In this document: positions 1 to 5,894 of the stretch, in pieces | Position numbering within the stretch: position 1 is the stretch's first letter | How the letters are laid out: the number at the start of each line of letters is the position of its first letter | Assembly (NCBI GenBank): GCA_019237515.1 | Contig: JAFAGX010000425.1 | Coordinates: forward strand, 1-5,969 | DNA: 5,969 bases | From: Acidobacteriaceae bacterium | GTDB taxonomy: Bacteria > Acidobacteriota > Terriglobia > Terriglobales > SbA1 | Reading direction: 5' to 3' | Program-made: the position numbers and the translations under genes | The notes under the pieces: generated by a model | The model's input: only the letters and a program-made list of their open reading frames with translations | Told to the model about the DNA's origin: nothing | Databases searched by the model: none

Positions 1-88
1 AATGCTTCTGAACAATAATCGCGCCACCAAACACATTAGCGACAGCAGCGGTCAAACCGAGCAGGAGGCTGAGGGCAATGGGATTCAT
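1..88 (-). CDS. N-terminal fragment of a membrane protein, probably a ZIP-family metal transporter
   Basis: The gene starts at the ATG at 88-86 and is still open at the left edge, giving 29 codons. The visible peptide begins MNPIALSLLLGLTAAVAN, then VFGGAIIVQKH, and is one long hydrophobic segment with small residues and a GG pair. This resembles the first transmembrane helix of ZIP-family divalent metal (zinc/iron) permeases, which take metal into the cytoplasm. The metal-binding helices 4 and 5 would lie outside the window, so the family call rests only on the first helix and overall feel. The ATG overlaps the TGA of the upstream four-helix-bundle gene (ATGA, positions 88-85), and no separate Shine-Dalgarno sequence is visible, so translation is probably coupled to that gene. 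It could instead be another small-residue-rich membrane protein. Confidence 0.55.
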   Translation of the reverse strand, partial: MNPIALSLLLGLTAAVANVFGGAIIVQKH

Positions 89-480
89 TCAGCGCGAGGA
101 TGATAACAGTTCTCGGTTAAGCAGCGGGTCTGATCGAAACTTATGAGTCCATTAAGAATCCGGCCAAGTTCCGCGGCTTTCTCAAGTACCTTTTGGCCAT
201 GCTCAGGGCTGACGTATCTTAGGTTCTGAGCAATGATCAGCTGAGTTTCGACTTCAACCAAACCTCCGCGTGCTCGGCCCAGAAAATAATGGAATTCGGA
301 AGAAGAGAAGCGCGCTTGACCTTCGGCAATGTTGGTCGGTATTGATACGGCTGCCCGCCTCAACTGACTTGCTAGGGCATAAACTTCGTCACGAGGAAAC
401 AGCCCGGTTGCGGCATAGACATCCATCACAAAATCCATCGCCTTCTGCCATGCGATGAGTTCCCGATATGACTGTCCCAT
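85..480 (-). CDS. Four-helix-bundle protein (S23 / 23S rRNA intervening-sequence protein family)
   Basis: This 131-residue protein shows the hallmarks of the four-helix-bundle S23 family: an N-terminal YRELIAWQKAMDF helix (about residues 5-18), FPRDEVYALASQLRRAA (about 28-44), the SIPTNIAEGQ segment (about 46-55), and a GGLVEVETQL helix (about 72-81) followed by IIAQNLRYVS. The family was named from proteins encoded inside 23S rRNA intervening sequences. Most members are stand-alone genes of unknown function, and the accessory protein Avd of diversity-generating retroelements shares the fold. No rRNA, reverse transcriptase or variable repeat is seen here, so nothing supports either role. Length is typical, with a slightly long polar tail containing two cysteines. 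The start at 480 fits the family N-terminus but has no clear Shine-Dalgarno sequence. Downstream it overlaps a ZIP-like gene by four bases; upstream, 160 bp separate it from ychF. Family call is firm, function unknown. Confidence 0.88.
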   Translation of the reverse strand: MGQSYRELIAWQKAMDFVMDVYAATGLFPRDEVYALASQLRRAAVSIPTNIAEGQARFSSSEFHYFLGRARGGLVEVETQLIIAQNLRYVSPEHGQKVLEKAAELGRILNGLISFDQTRCLTENCYHPRAE

Positions 481-521
481 TGGATAAGGCTGACGCGTTC
501 ACCCACCGAGAGCTGTGATGT

Positions 522-559
522 CTGAACACTGAGAACTGAAAACCGCGAACTGAGAACTG
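522..559 (+). repeat. Degenerate 7-bp tandem repeat array, copy A (consensus CTGAGAA)
   Basis: Five consecutive heptamers in perfect register start at 522, 529, 536, 543 and 550: CTGAACA, CTGAGAA, CTGAAAA, CCGCGAA, CTGAGAA, then a partial CTG at 557-559. The array sits between the ychF stop and the four-helix gene start. The same consensus, in the same orientation on the plus strand, recurs at 617-637 and 5860-5894. Confidence 0.75.
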
Positions 560-599
560 TTGTTTTCCCGTTCGGCGGATAGTGCAATCACATCTGAGG

Positions 600-618
600 G
601 GCTTCTATTGATGAAGCC
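600..618. repeat. Inverted repeat / small hairpin downstream of ychF
   Basis: GGCTTC (600-605) and GAAGCC (613-618) form a perfect 6-bp stem around a 7-base loop, about 23 bases beyond the ychF stop codon. No T-run follows on the minus strand, so it is not a standard intrinsic terminator. It could slow or protect the ychF transcript 3' end, or be incidental. Confidence 0.4.
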
Positions 619-637
619 GAGAGCTCGGAATTGAGAA
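617..637 (+). repeat. Degenerate 7-bp tandem repeat array, copy B
   Basis: Three in-register heptamers, CCGAGAG (617-623), CTCGGAA (624-630) and TTGAGAA (631-637), resemble the CTGAGAA consensus of copy A. They end three bases from the ychF stop codon at 641-643. This copy is more decayed than the other two and overlaps the right arm of the 600-618 hairpin by two bases. Confidence 0.5.
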
Positions 638-640
638 CGG

Positions 641-1726
641 CTAGCCGCTATGCCGTATGTGCATGACGTCTCCGTCCTGCACAATATAGTCCTTGCCCTC
701 GAGTCGAAGGGTTCCGCGGGCGCGAGCTTCGCCTTCTGATCCGGCATCCAACAATTGGTCCCAGCGGATAGTTTCAGCACGAATGAAATGCTTCTCCAGG
801 TCAGAATGGATGGTTCCTGCAGCTTCGACCGCCCGCGTGTGAACTGCTATAGTCCATGCCCGGCACTCATCTTCACCTGCGGTGAAAAAGGAAATTAGGC
901 CCAAAAGATGATAGGTGGTACGAATCAGCCGCACCAGCCCACTTTCCTTTAGACCATAGCTGGAAAGAAATTCCGCAGCGTCCTCATCGCTCATTTCCGC
1001 AAGTTCGGCTTCCACCTTGCCGCAAACTGCAGCGGACGCTGCATTCGGTTTCGAGGCAACGTCCTCAACGTTGTACTTACTCGCTGCGCTCTCGAGTGCT
1101 TTTCCGAGTTCCGTACTTTCGCCGATGTTCAGAACGTACAGAATCGGTTTCTCACTAAGAAACATGAAACCGCGGAAGCGCTTTTTGTCTTCCCCGGACA
1201 TCTCCAGTTCGCGCAACGGCCGCTCTGTTTCCAGATGCGCCTTGGCGCGCTTCAGCAGATCAAATTCTTTTTCGAGGTCGGCAGAGCGCATCTTCTTGAG
1301 ATCTTTCTCTACCCGCTCCAGTCTCTTCTCGATCTGCCCGAGATCGCTGACCATCAGGTCAAATTCGACGTTCTTGATATCCCGTAGCGGTTCGATCGGA
1401 CCGACGTGCGGAATGGCAGGATCTTCGAAAGCGCGGACCACGTGGGCCAGCGCATCCACATTGCGCAGGTGTCCGAGATAACCGCTCTCTTTGAGCGCTT
1501 CCTGCCCGATGGCGCCAACATCGACATATTCCACCGAGGCATGGGTCAATTTTTTGGGATTGTAGAGGGCCGCCAATTTGTCCAGCCGCTCGTCAGGAAC
1601 TTTGGCAACTCCGATGTGTGCTTCCCGCGGATTCGCATAAGCATGCTCCGATAACGGGGCCTTGGTGAGCATGCGAAACAGTGATGTTTTGCCGACTTGC
1701 GGCAATCCAATAATGCCGGTTTTCAT
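641..1726 (-). CDS. ychF: YchF/OLA1-family NTPase with C-terminal TGS/DUF933 domain, divergent
   Basis: At 361 residues this matches the usual YchF length of about 363. Visible parts are a P-loop GLPQVGKTS (residues 7-15), a switch II-like stretch VDVGAIG (68-74), His107 in the context AIPHVG that aligns with E. coli YchF His114, a charged coiled-coil-like helical segment (about 125-175), the NxxE nucleotide-specificity motif N200-IGE203, and a C-terminal TGS/DUF933 domain (about 280-359) with FTAGEDECRAWTI, TIHSDLEKHFIRAETI and LEGKDYIVQDGDVM. YchF proteins are cytoplasmic, ATP-preferring P-loop NTPases that bind ribosomes and are linked to stress and redox responses. Switch II departs from the canonical VDIAGLV, and the following GEGLGN-type loop is shortened, so this may be a paralogue rather than the housekeeping copy. 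A good Shine-Dalgarno GGAGAGA (1741-1735) lies eight bases before the ATG. Confidence 0.92.
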   Translation of the reverse strand: MKTGIIGLPQVGKTSLFRMLTKAPLSEHAYANPREAHIGVAKVPDERLDKLAALYNPKKLTHASVEYVDVGAIGQEALKESGYLGHLRNVDALAHVVRAFEDPAIPHVGPIEPLRDIKNVEFDLMVSDLGQIEKRLERVEKDLKKMRSADLEKEFDLLKRAKAHLETERPLRELEMSGEDKKRFRGFMFLSEKPILYVLNIGESTELGKALESAASKYNVEDVASKPNAASAAVCGKVEAELAEMSDEDAAEFLSSYGLKESGLVRLIRTTYHLLGLISFFTAGEDECRAWTIAVHTRAVEAAGTIHSDLEKHFIRAETIRWDQLLDAGSEGEARARGTLRLEGKDYIVQDGDVMHIRHSG

Positions 1727-1734
1727 GAAAATTA

Positions 1735-1741
1735 TCTCTCC
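1735..1741 (-). promoter_or_regulatory. Ribosome binding site of the ychF-like gene
   Basis: On the minus strand GGAGAGA lies eight bases upstream of the ATG at 1726. This is a strong Shine-Dalgarno match and supports that start codon. Confidence 0.7.
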
Positions 1742-1864
1742 GCAATCAGCTTACAACGACCCCATCTGAGTTGCAGGTACTCGCACTGGCAAGCTCCTAG
1801 AGTATGGAAACGGCGGGCGTGCAATACTGCCCCCTTGTACTCTGGTAACTAGCAAACCCATCTG

Positions 1865-1882
1865 TATTACACAACTATTACA
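1865..1882 (+). repeat. Direct repeat TATTACA with 11-bp periodicity
   Basis: TATTACA occurs at 1865-1871 and again at 1876-1882, start to start one helical turn apart, 65 bp upstream of the desaturase ATG. Spacing on one DNA face would suit a regulator dimer or RNA-polymerase-proximal operator, but no regulator is encoded nearby and the repeat could be chance in an AT-rich patch. Confidence 0.3.
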
Positions 1883-1946
1883 AAGGCGCCCCGCTCTTCC
1901 TGTTAACTTTAGGCCTGTAAAAGCAATCCAGGAACTCTGCAAGACT

Positions 1947-2870
1947 ATGGAACTAGAAGCCCTAAATCGCAAAGCCGCCGCCGAGAACGAAATCAACTGG
2001 GTAACCACCGGCTTCATGCTTGCCTTTCATCTTGGAGCCATCGCCGCGCTGTTCTTTTTTACTTGGAAGGCCTTCGCGGTGGCCTGCTTTCTTTGGTGGA
2101 TTTCAGGCAGCCTTGGGATTGGCATGGGCTATCACCGGCTGCTGACTCATCGTGGTTACAAAACGCCAAAGTGGCTGGAATACTTTTTGACGATTTGCGC
2201 AACCACTGCGCTAGAGGGCGGTCCGATTTTCTGGGTAGCAACCCATCGCATTCACCACCAGTTTTCGGATCATGAAGGCGATCCGCATTCGCCGATCGAT
2301 GGCAAGTGGTGGGCGCATATGGGCTGGATTCTCATGGGCAAATCGATGCACCATGACACCACCACTCTTGCGAAGTACGTTCCCGACCTTGCCAAAGACA
2401 AATTTCACGTCTGGATCACGAAGTATCACTACATTTCCAGTATTGTCGTCGGCTTAATTCTGTTGGCCATCGGCGGCTTGCCATTTCTTTTGTGGGGCAC
2501 GTTCATGCGAACCGTAGTCGGCCTGCACGCCACGTGGATGGTCAATTCCATCACTCACACGTGGGGATCGCGGCGGTTTGAAACGCGTGACCTGTCCACC
2601 AACAATTGGTGGGTTGGTTCACTCCTCACTTTCGGAGAGGGCTGGCACAACAATCATCACGCGCATCCAGTTTCCGCGCGTCATGGCCTGGTGTGGTACG
2701 AGTTCGACATCAATTGGTACGGTATTTGGATTCTGAAGAAGCTTGGCCTGGCGCGGCACGTTTACCGTGTACGGCTATCGAAGCTCCCAGCCACGCCGCC
2801 GCTGGTCAAACCGATTACGACATTGGATCTCGCTGCAAGCTCTTCCTCTGCTGCAGTCCAAGGCGACTAG
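1947..2870 (+). CDS. Membrane acyl-CoA (delta-9-type) fatty acid desaturase
   Basis: This 307-residue integral membrane enzyme should insert a cis double bond into acyl chains, using a di-iron centre, oxygen and an electron donor, and so adjust membrane fluidity. All three histidine boxes are present: HRLLTH (residues 63-68), HRIHH (100-104) and HNNHH (234-238). The extra ligand region NSITH (200-204) is also present. Hydrophobic segments at about 21-40, 42-60, 163-182 and 184-203 fit the four-helix topology with the boxes on the cytoplasmic face. There is no cytochrome b5 domain, so electrons must come from a separate donor not seen here. The C-terminus ends in a proline- then serine/alanine-rich tail (about 280-307) that looks disordered. 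The ATG at 1947 gives the usual short polar N-terminus. It converges with the NIPSNAP gene, leaving 14 bp. Confidence 0.95.
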   Translation: MELEALNRKAAAENEINWVTTGFMLAFHLGAIAALFFFTWKAFAVACFLWWISGSLGIGMGYHRLLTHRGYKTPKWLEYFLTICATTALEGGPIFWVATHRIHHQFSDHEGDPHSPIDGKWWAHMGWILMGKSMHHDTTTLAKYVPDLAKDKFHVWITKYHYISSIVVGLILLAIGGLPFLLWGTFMRTVVGLHATWMVNSITHTWGSRRFETRDLSTNNWWVGSLLTFGEGWHNNHHAHPVSARHGLVWYEFDINWYGIWILKKLGLARHVYRVRLSKLPATPPLVKPITTLDLAASSSSAAVQGD

Positions 2871-2873
2871 CCG

Positions 2874-2883
2874 CAGAGCTCTG
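2874..2883. repeat. 10-bp perfect palindrome between convergent genes
   Basis: CAGAGCTCTG occupies most of the 14-bp gap between the desaturase stop (2870) and the NIPSNAP stop (2885). It has no loop and no T-run, so it is not a recognisable terminator. No other terminator is visible in this gap. Confidence 0.3.
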
Positions 2884-2884
2884 A

Positions 2885-3199
2885 TTACCACTGAACCAGC
2901 CCTTCGGGGTCGTCCACCAGCACAACTTCATACTTCTCCAGCATTGGCATAAGCAGATTTTCCAGTTCGCGCTTCCACAAATCCCCTTCATAGAATTTGG
3001 CTTTCATCGGCTCACGCGACTGGAGATCAGGGAAACCGCGCATAAAGAAAAACGTGTCCGGGTCCTCGATCGAAGGGAAGGGGCCAAGAATTTTCATGCC
3101 GATCTCTTCGTGCGCAGGAACCGACTTTGAGCGAAAGATCTGAAGAAACTCCTCCCGTTTACCGGACTTCGTCTTGTACGTCCGCATTTCGATGATCAT
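2885..3199 (-). CDS. NIPSNAP family protein
   Basis: This 104-residue protein begins MIIEMRTYKTKSGKREEF and continues with IGMKILGPF, DPDTFFFMRGFPDL, a SREPMKAKFYEG segment, LWKRELE and MLEKYEVVLV. That order is typical of single-domain bacterial NIPSNAP proteins, which adopt a small ferredoxin-like alpha/beta barrel and are thought to dimerise. No signal peptide is present, so it is probably cytoplasmic. Biochemical function in bacteria is not established. The frame stays open upstream to an ATG at 3298, but the residues before 3199 look unlike the family and that start would overlap the S10 peptidase gene, so 3199 is chosen. It lies 55 bp downstream of the S10 peptidase on the same strand and may share its transcript. 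The Shine-Dalgarno sequence is weak. Confidence 0.9.
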   Translation of the reverse strand: MIIEMRTYKTKSGKREEFLQIFRSKSVPAHEEIGMKILGPFPSIEDPDTFFFMRGFPDLQSREPMKAKFYEGDLWKRELENLLMPMLEKYEVVLVDDPEGLVQW

Positions 3200-3254
3200 T
3201 GGCTGATCTTTGGTTCCAATGCCGGGAAGCCAGTTCGCTATCAGCGCGCCGCCT

Positions 3255-4895
3255 CTACTGTCGCGCGGTTGTCTTGTCGATGAAGTCGGCCAGATCACCT
3301 TTCATCTTTTTCAGCCCGCTTGTTGGCAGATACACCATGTGCCCCGCGTCATACGTGGCATAAGAAACGTTGCCGCGATAGTTGCTGGGCAGGTCGAGAT
3401 GATCGATCGTATAGTTCGCCGCGTAATAGGGCGTAGCAAGATCGTAGTAGCCTTCCATCACTAGAACTTTCAGATACTGGTCCTTCACCATGGCCTGGCG
3501 CAGCGCGGTTGCGGTATCCGGAAATCCTTTTATGCCCGATCCCCAGTCCCATTTCCCAAAACCTGCTTCCGGTGCGAAGACGTAATACGGCATGTCGGTT
3601 TTGTAACCGAGTTCGTTTCGAACGTAGTTGTTGAAGACTGCGGTGAATGGCGGGCGTGTCGCAGATCCGGTCGGATCATAGAACTCCGTGTCCATCAGTC
3701 CGTTCGGATCAGGCCCCGTGTAGCGGCCATCCAAACGTCCCACGCGCAGTTTCTGGTCGATCAACAGGTAGTGGGTGAACTCCCGAACGTTGATCCGCAA
3801 ATTCGCCTGATCGACAATTTCCTTGGTGATACCCGTATACCGAGAAACCTTGTCGATAATGTTCTGGCGTTCCTGAGGTGTGAGCGCGTCTCCTTTCGCC
3901 AGTGCTTGGGCGTATTCACCGGACGCAAACTGTTCAGATTCTTGTCGAGCCTTGTTCATATCCGCTGCGAGGTCAGCCGGCAGTTTGTGGTGGTAGCCGG
4001 CGATCATGGTGAATGACGGAAGCAGGAAAATGAAAGCTTGATCGTTTGTCTTCGTATCGATAAGGGTTTCGAAATTCAACACCATCGAAAGCAGGGTAAT
4101 GCCGTTGAAAGATATTCCGCGATCCGAAAGATAGCCGGAAATTCCCGCAGACCGCGTGGTCCCGTAGCTTTCGCCAAACAGATACAGCGGCGAAGCCCAG
4201 CGTTCGTAGCGAGTAATGTACATGCGGATAAATTCGCTGAAGGCCTCGATGTCACCATCGACTCCCCAGAATTTCTTGCGCAACTCCGGGTCGGCGGCGC
4301 GACTGAACCCTGTTCCAATTGCATCGACTAAAACAAGATCGGTCTTGTCGAGCGGTGTGTAGGGGTTGTCTTCGATGTGATAAGGCGAAGGCGGCATGAA
4401 GCCATTGGGATCGAGTACGACTTTGCGCGGCCCGAGCGCGCCCATATGCAGCCAGATGGACGCCGAACCGGGACCGCCGTTGAACGCGAAGGTCAATGGG
4501 CGCTTGGCCACCTCCTGCCCATCCAGCGTGTAAGCGACAAAGAACATTTCGGCTTCGATCTTCCCGTCAGGGCGTTTGATCGGAAGTCGGCCGGTGGTCC
4601 CCGTGTATTTCAACAATTTACCGTTAACCATCACTTGGTGATGCGTGACCACGGGTGGCACTTCAGCCATGTCGTAGTGTTCTTCTTTATCTTTGTCCTT
4701 ATCGCCAGAGATCTCTTTCGGCTTCTGTTCTTCGGTGGGAGGTGGCGGCGGTTCGGCAGGCTTTGCAGTCTGTTCAGGACTCTTCTTTGGCTGAACCGTT
4801 GCCTTGGCCTGCTCTTCAGTTTTATTTTGGCTGGCATGGGCGAATGTAAACGGAAAGAGCACACATATAACAAACCCAAGAATCAGCGAACGCAT
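3255..4895 (-). CDS. Secreted S10-family serine carboxypeptidase
   Basis: This 546-residue enzyme should remove C-terminal amino acids from peptides outside the cytoplasm. Residues 1-21 form a signal peptide with a hydrophobic core and an AHA cleavage motif, cut after about residue 21. Residues 23-75 are a low-complexity linker with five prolines (49-53) and alternating Lys/Asp/Glu, likely disordered. The catalytic domain contains NGGPGSAS (139-146, oxyanion region), the nucleophile Ser243 in GESYGT, Asp485 in GYYDLATPY and His519 in DAGHMVY, so the Ser-Asp-His triad is complete. S10 carboxypeptidases usually favour acidic pH. No membrane anchor or sorting signal is seen after the signal peptide; the first cysteine is inside the signal core, not a lipobox. 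The start at 4895 is supported by GGGAG five bases upstream. NIPSNAP follows on the same strand. Confidence 0.95.
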   Translation of the reverse strand: MRSLILGFVICVLFPFTFAHASQNKTEEQAKATVQPKKSPEQTAKPAEPPPPPTEEQKPKEISGDKDKDKEEHYDMAEVPPVVTHHQVMVNGKLLKYTGTTGRLPIKRPDGKIEAEMFFVAYTLDGQEVAKRPLTFAFNGGPGSASIWLHMGALGPRKVVLDPNGFMPPSPYHIEDNPYTPLDKTDLVLVDAIGTGFSRAADPELRKKFWGVDGDIEAFSEFIRMYITRYERWASPLYLFGESYGTTRSAGISGYLSDRGISFNGITLLSMVLNFETLIDTKTNDQAFIFLLPSFTMIAGYHHKLPADLAADMNKARQESEQFASGEYAQALAKGDALTPQERQNIIDKVSRYTGITKEIVDQANLRINVREFTHYLLIDQKLRVGRLDGRYTGPDPNGLMDTEFYDPTGSATRPPFTAVFNNYVRNELGYKTDMPYYVFAPEAGFGKWDWGSGIKGFPDTATALRQAMVKDQYLKVLVMEGYYDLATPYYAANYTIDHLDLPSNYRGNVSYATYDAGHMVYLPTSGLKKMKGDLADFIDKTTARQ

Positions 4896-4900
4896 AACTT

Positions 4901-4905
4901 CTCCC
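4901..4905 (-). promoter_or_regulatory. Ribosome binding site of the S10 peptidase gene
   Basis: GGGAG on the minus strand lies five bases before the ATG at 4895. It fixes the start, which also gives a well-formed signal peptide. Confidence 0.65.
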
Positions 4906-4945
4906 GGGAAAGGTCGGAATGCGACATATTTAACGGAAAGCGATC

Positions 4946-4951
4946 ATTATA
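4946..4951 (-). promoter_or_regulatory. Candidate -10 box for the S10 peptidase transcript
   Basis: A perfect TATAAT reads on the minus strand about 50 bases upstream of the S10 start, giving an expected transcription start near 4939 and a leader of about 44 bases. No good -35 hexamer is found 16-19 bases further upstream and there is no extended -10 TG, so the promoter would be weak or activator-dependent. The box lies in the 102-bp divergent spacer shared with pgeF; no matching plus-strand promoter was convincing. Confidence 0.4.
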
Positions 4952-4997
4952 GGTCACAGGCGAAAAACCTGCTCGACCGGGACGATAAGATAGTTAC

Positions 4998-5870
4998 ATG
5001 GCGCCGAACGTCATGGCTGCAAGGAAAGCAACACTACTCAAAAGCTCGCAGCTAAGCAAAATCCCGTGGCTCGTGCACGGATACTCCGCCCGCACCGGCG
5101 GAGTTTCTAAAGTCTATGGCGGACAGGCGCTGAATCTGGGATTCACTAAGGATGATTCGCGCCCAGCAGTCGAGAGCAACCGCAGAATCTTTCTGGGGCA
5201 ACTCGGAATCACGGCAACGCCGCTTATTACCCTCCGTCAAATTCACTCCGATCTGATCCATCACGTCAATGCTGTGCCAGAACACCACCTGACCGGCGAT
5301 GGTCTGATCACCTCAACGCCCCGAATTCTGCTAGCAATCCAGACCGCCGATTGCCTGCCTCTGATCTTGGTCGATACCACCCAACGCGCGGTTGGTGTGT
5401 TCCATGCCGGCTGGCGAGGAACGCTGAAGAGAATCGCCCAAAAAGGCGTTGGCGAAATGCGGCGTTTGTTCGGCACTAAGCCAGAAAACATCAAAGCTGC
5501 GATTGGACCAGGAATCCATAGTTGCTGTTATGAGGTTGGGATCGAGGTCCGCGAACAATTCGAATCGCAGTTTGCCTACGCCGCGGATCTATTTCGCGAA
5601 GTCAAGGAATCTGATTCCGTCCGCGAGAAGTATCCGTTGCTCTTCCTTACGGCTCGAGCCCCTGGCCATAGCGAACTCCCTACGAGGATCTTCCTGGATT
5701 TAGTTGAAGCGAATCGCCGCCAATTAATGGATGCAGGAGTATCGGCCAAGAACATTATAGCTTCAGAACTGTGCACCGCTTGCCGTCCGGACCTGCTGTT
5801 TTCTTATCGCGCTGAAAAAGGCCTCACAGGACGCATGATGGGAGTGGTTGGAATACGCACTGAGAACTGA
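4998..5870 (+). CDS. pgeF: PgeF/YfiH laccase-domain protein (peptidoglycan editing factor, purine nucleoside phosphorylase family)
   Basis: This 290-residue cytoplasmic protein belongs to the DUF152/YfiH/LACC1 family. Visible motifs are LRQIHSD with His83, QTADCLP with Cys119, HAGWRG with His136, and GPGIHSCCYEVG (170-181). ELCTACRPDLLFSYR (257-271) and a C-terminal TGRMMGVVGI follow. His83, Cys119 and His136 correspond to the metal-binding triad of the family. Family members act on purine nucleosides (phosphorolysis, adenosine deamination). In E. coli, PgeF prevents misincorporation of L-serine for L-alanine in peptidoglycan precursors. The start is uncertain: ATG 4998 is used, but ATG 5013 is equally possible, since neither has a clear Shine-Dalgarno sequence and the first 15-20 residues are not conserved. 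The last three codons (T-E-N) and the TGA stop fall inside a 7-bp repeat array, so the natural C-terminus may have been trimmed or extended slightly. Confidence 0.94.
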   Translation: MAPNVMAARKATLLKSSQLSKIPWLVHGYSARTGGVSKVYGGQALNLGFTKDDSRPAVESNRRIFLGQLGITATPLITLRQIHSDLIHHVNAVPEHHLTGDGLITSTPRILLAIQTADCLPLILVDTTQRAVGVFHAGWRGTLKRIAQKGVGEMRRLFGTKPENIKAAIGPGIHSCCYEVGIEVREQFESQFAYAADLFREVKESDSVREKYPLLFLTARAPGHSELPTRIFLDLVEANRRQLMDAGVSAKNIIASELCTACRPDLLFSYRAEKGLTGRMMGVVGIRTEN

Positions 5871-5894
5871 GAACCGAGAACCAGGAACTCTGAA
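5860..5894 (+). repeat. Degenerate 7-bp tandem repeat array, copy C, overlapping the pgeF stop codon
   Basis: Five in-register heptamers, CTGAGAA (5860), CTGAGAA (5867), CCGAGAA (5874), CCAGGAA (5881) and CTCTGAA (5888), run through the end of pgeF. The pgeF stop TGA (5868-5870) is inside the second unit. Orientation is the same on the plus strand as copies A and B more than 5 kb away. Confidence 0.75.

Larger units (their letters stand above)
1727..1946. other. Divergent intergenic region between ychF and the desaturase
   Basis: This 220-bp spacer must carry promoters for both divergent genes. On the minus strand TTGCCA (1792-1787) and TCAGAT (1769-1764), 17 bases apart, form a weak sigma-70-like pair for ychF: the -35 box is good and the -10 box poor. 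On the plus strand I cannot place a convincing promoter. The stretch TATTACA-CAAC-TATTACA (1865-1882) holds two identical heptamers 11 bp apart. AGGAA at 1930-1934, 12 bases before the desaturase ATG, is its likely though distant Shine-Dalgarno sequence. I see no credible coding sequence here. Confidence 0.4.

Noticed and set aside
85..480. 23S rRNA intervening sequence encoding the S23-type protein
   Set aside because: No 23S rRNA sequence flanks the gene; its neighbours are protein-coding genes on both sides.
522..637. CRISPR array or diversity-generating retroelement suggested by the repeats beside an Avd-fold-like protein
   Set aside because: Units are 7 bp and contiguous with no spacers, and there is no reverse transcriptase, template repeat or variable repeat, and no cas gene.
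499..780. A 93-codon minus-strand open frame overlapping the ychF 3' end and repeat copies A and B
   Set aside because: It is out of frame with ychF, has no recognisable family, and stays open largely because the heptamer array has no stops in reverse frames.
1017..1481. A 154-codon plus-strand open frame opposite ychF
   Set aside because: Ser/Arg-rich mirror of ychF coding sequence with no domain; a shadow frame.
1751..2017. An 88-codon minus-strand open frame across the ychF/desaturase spacer
   Set aside because: It overlaps the desaturase start, has no family resemblance, and would leave no promoter space for either divergent gene.
3200..3298. Upstream extension of the NIPSNAP gene to the ATG at 3298
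   Set aside because: The extra 33 residues do not resemble the family and would overlap the end of the S10 gene; the conserved N-terminus starts at 3199.
4377..4952. A 191-codon plus-strand open frame opposite the S10 peptidase
   Set aside because: It is antisense to the conserved catalytic and linker regions, and its Phe/Arg-rich composition is what the complement of the Lys/Glu/Pro linker produces.
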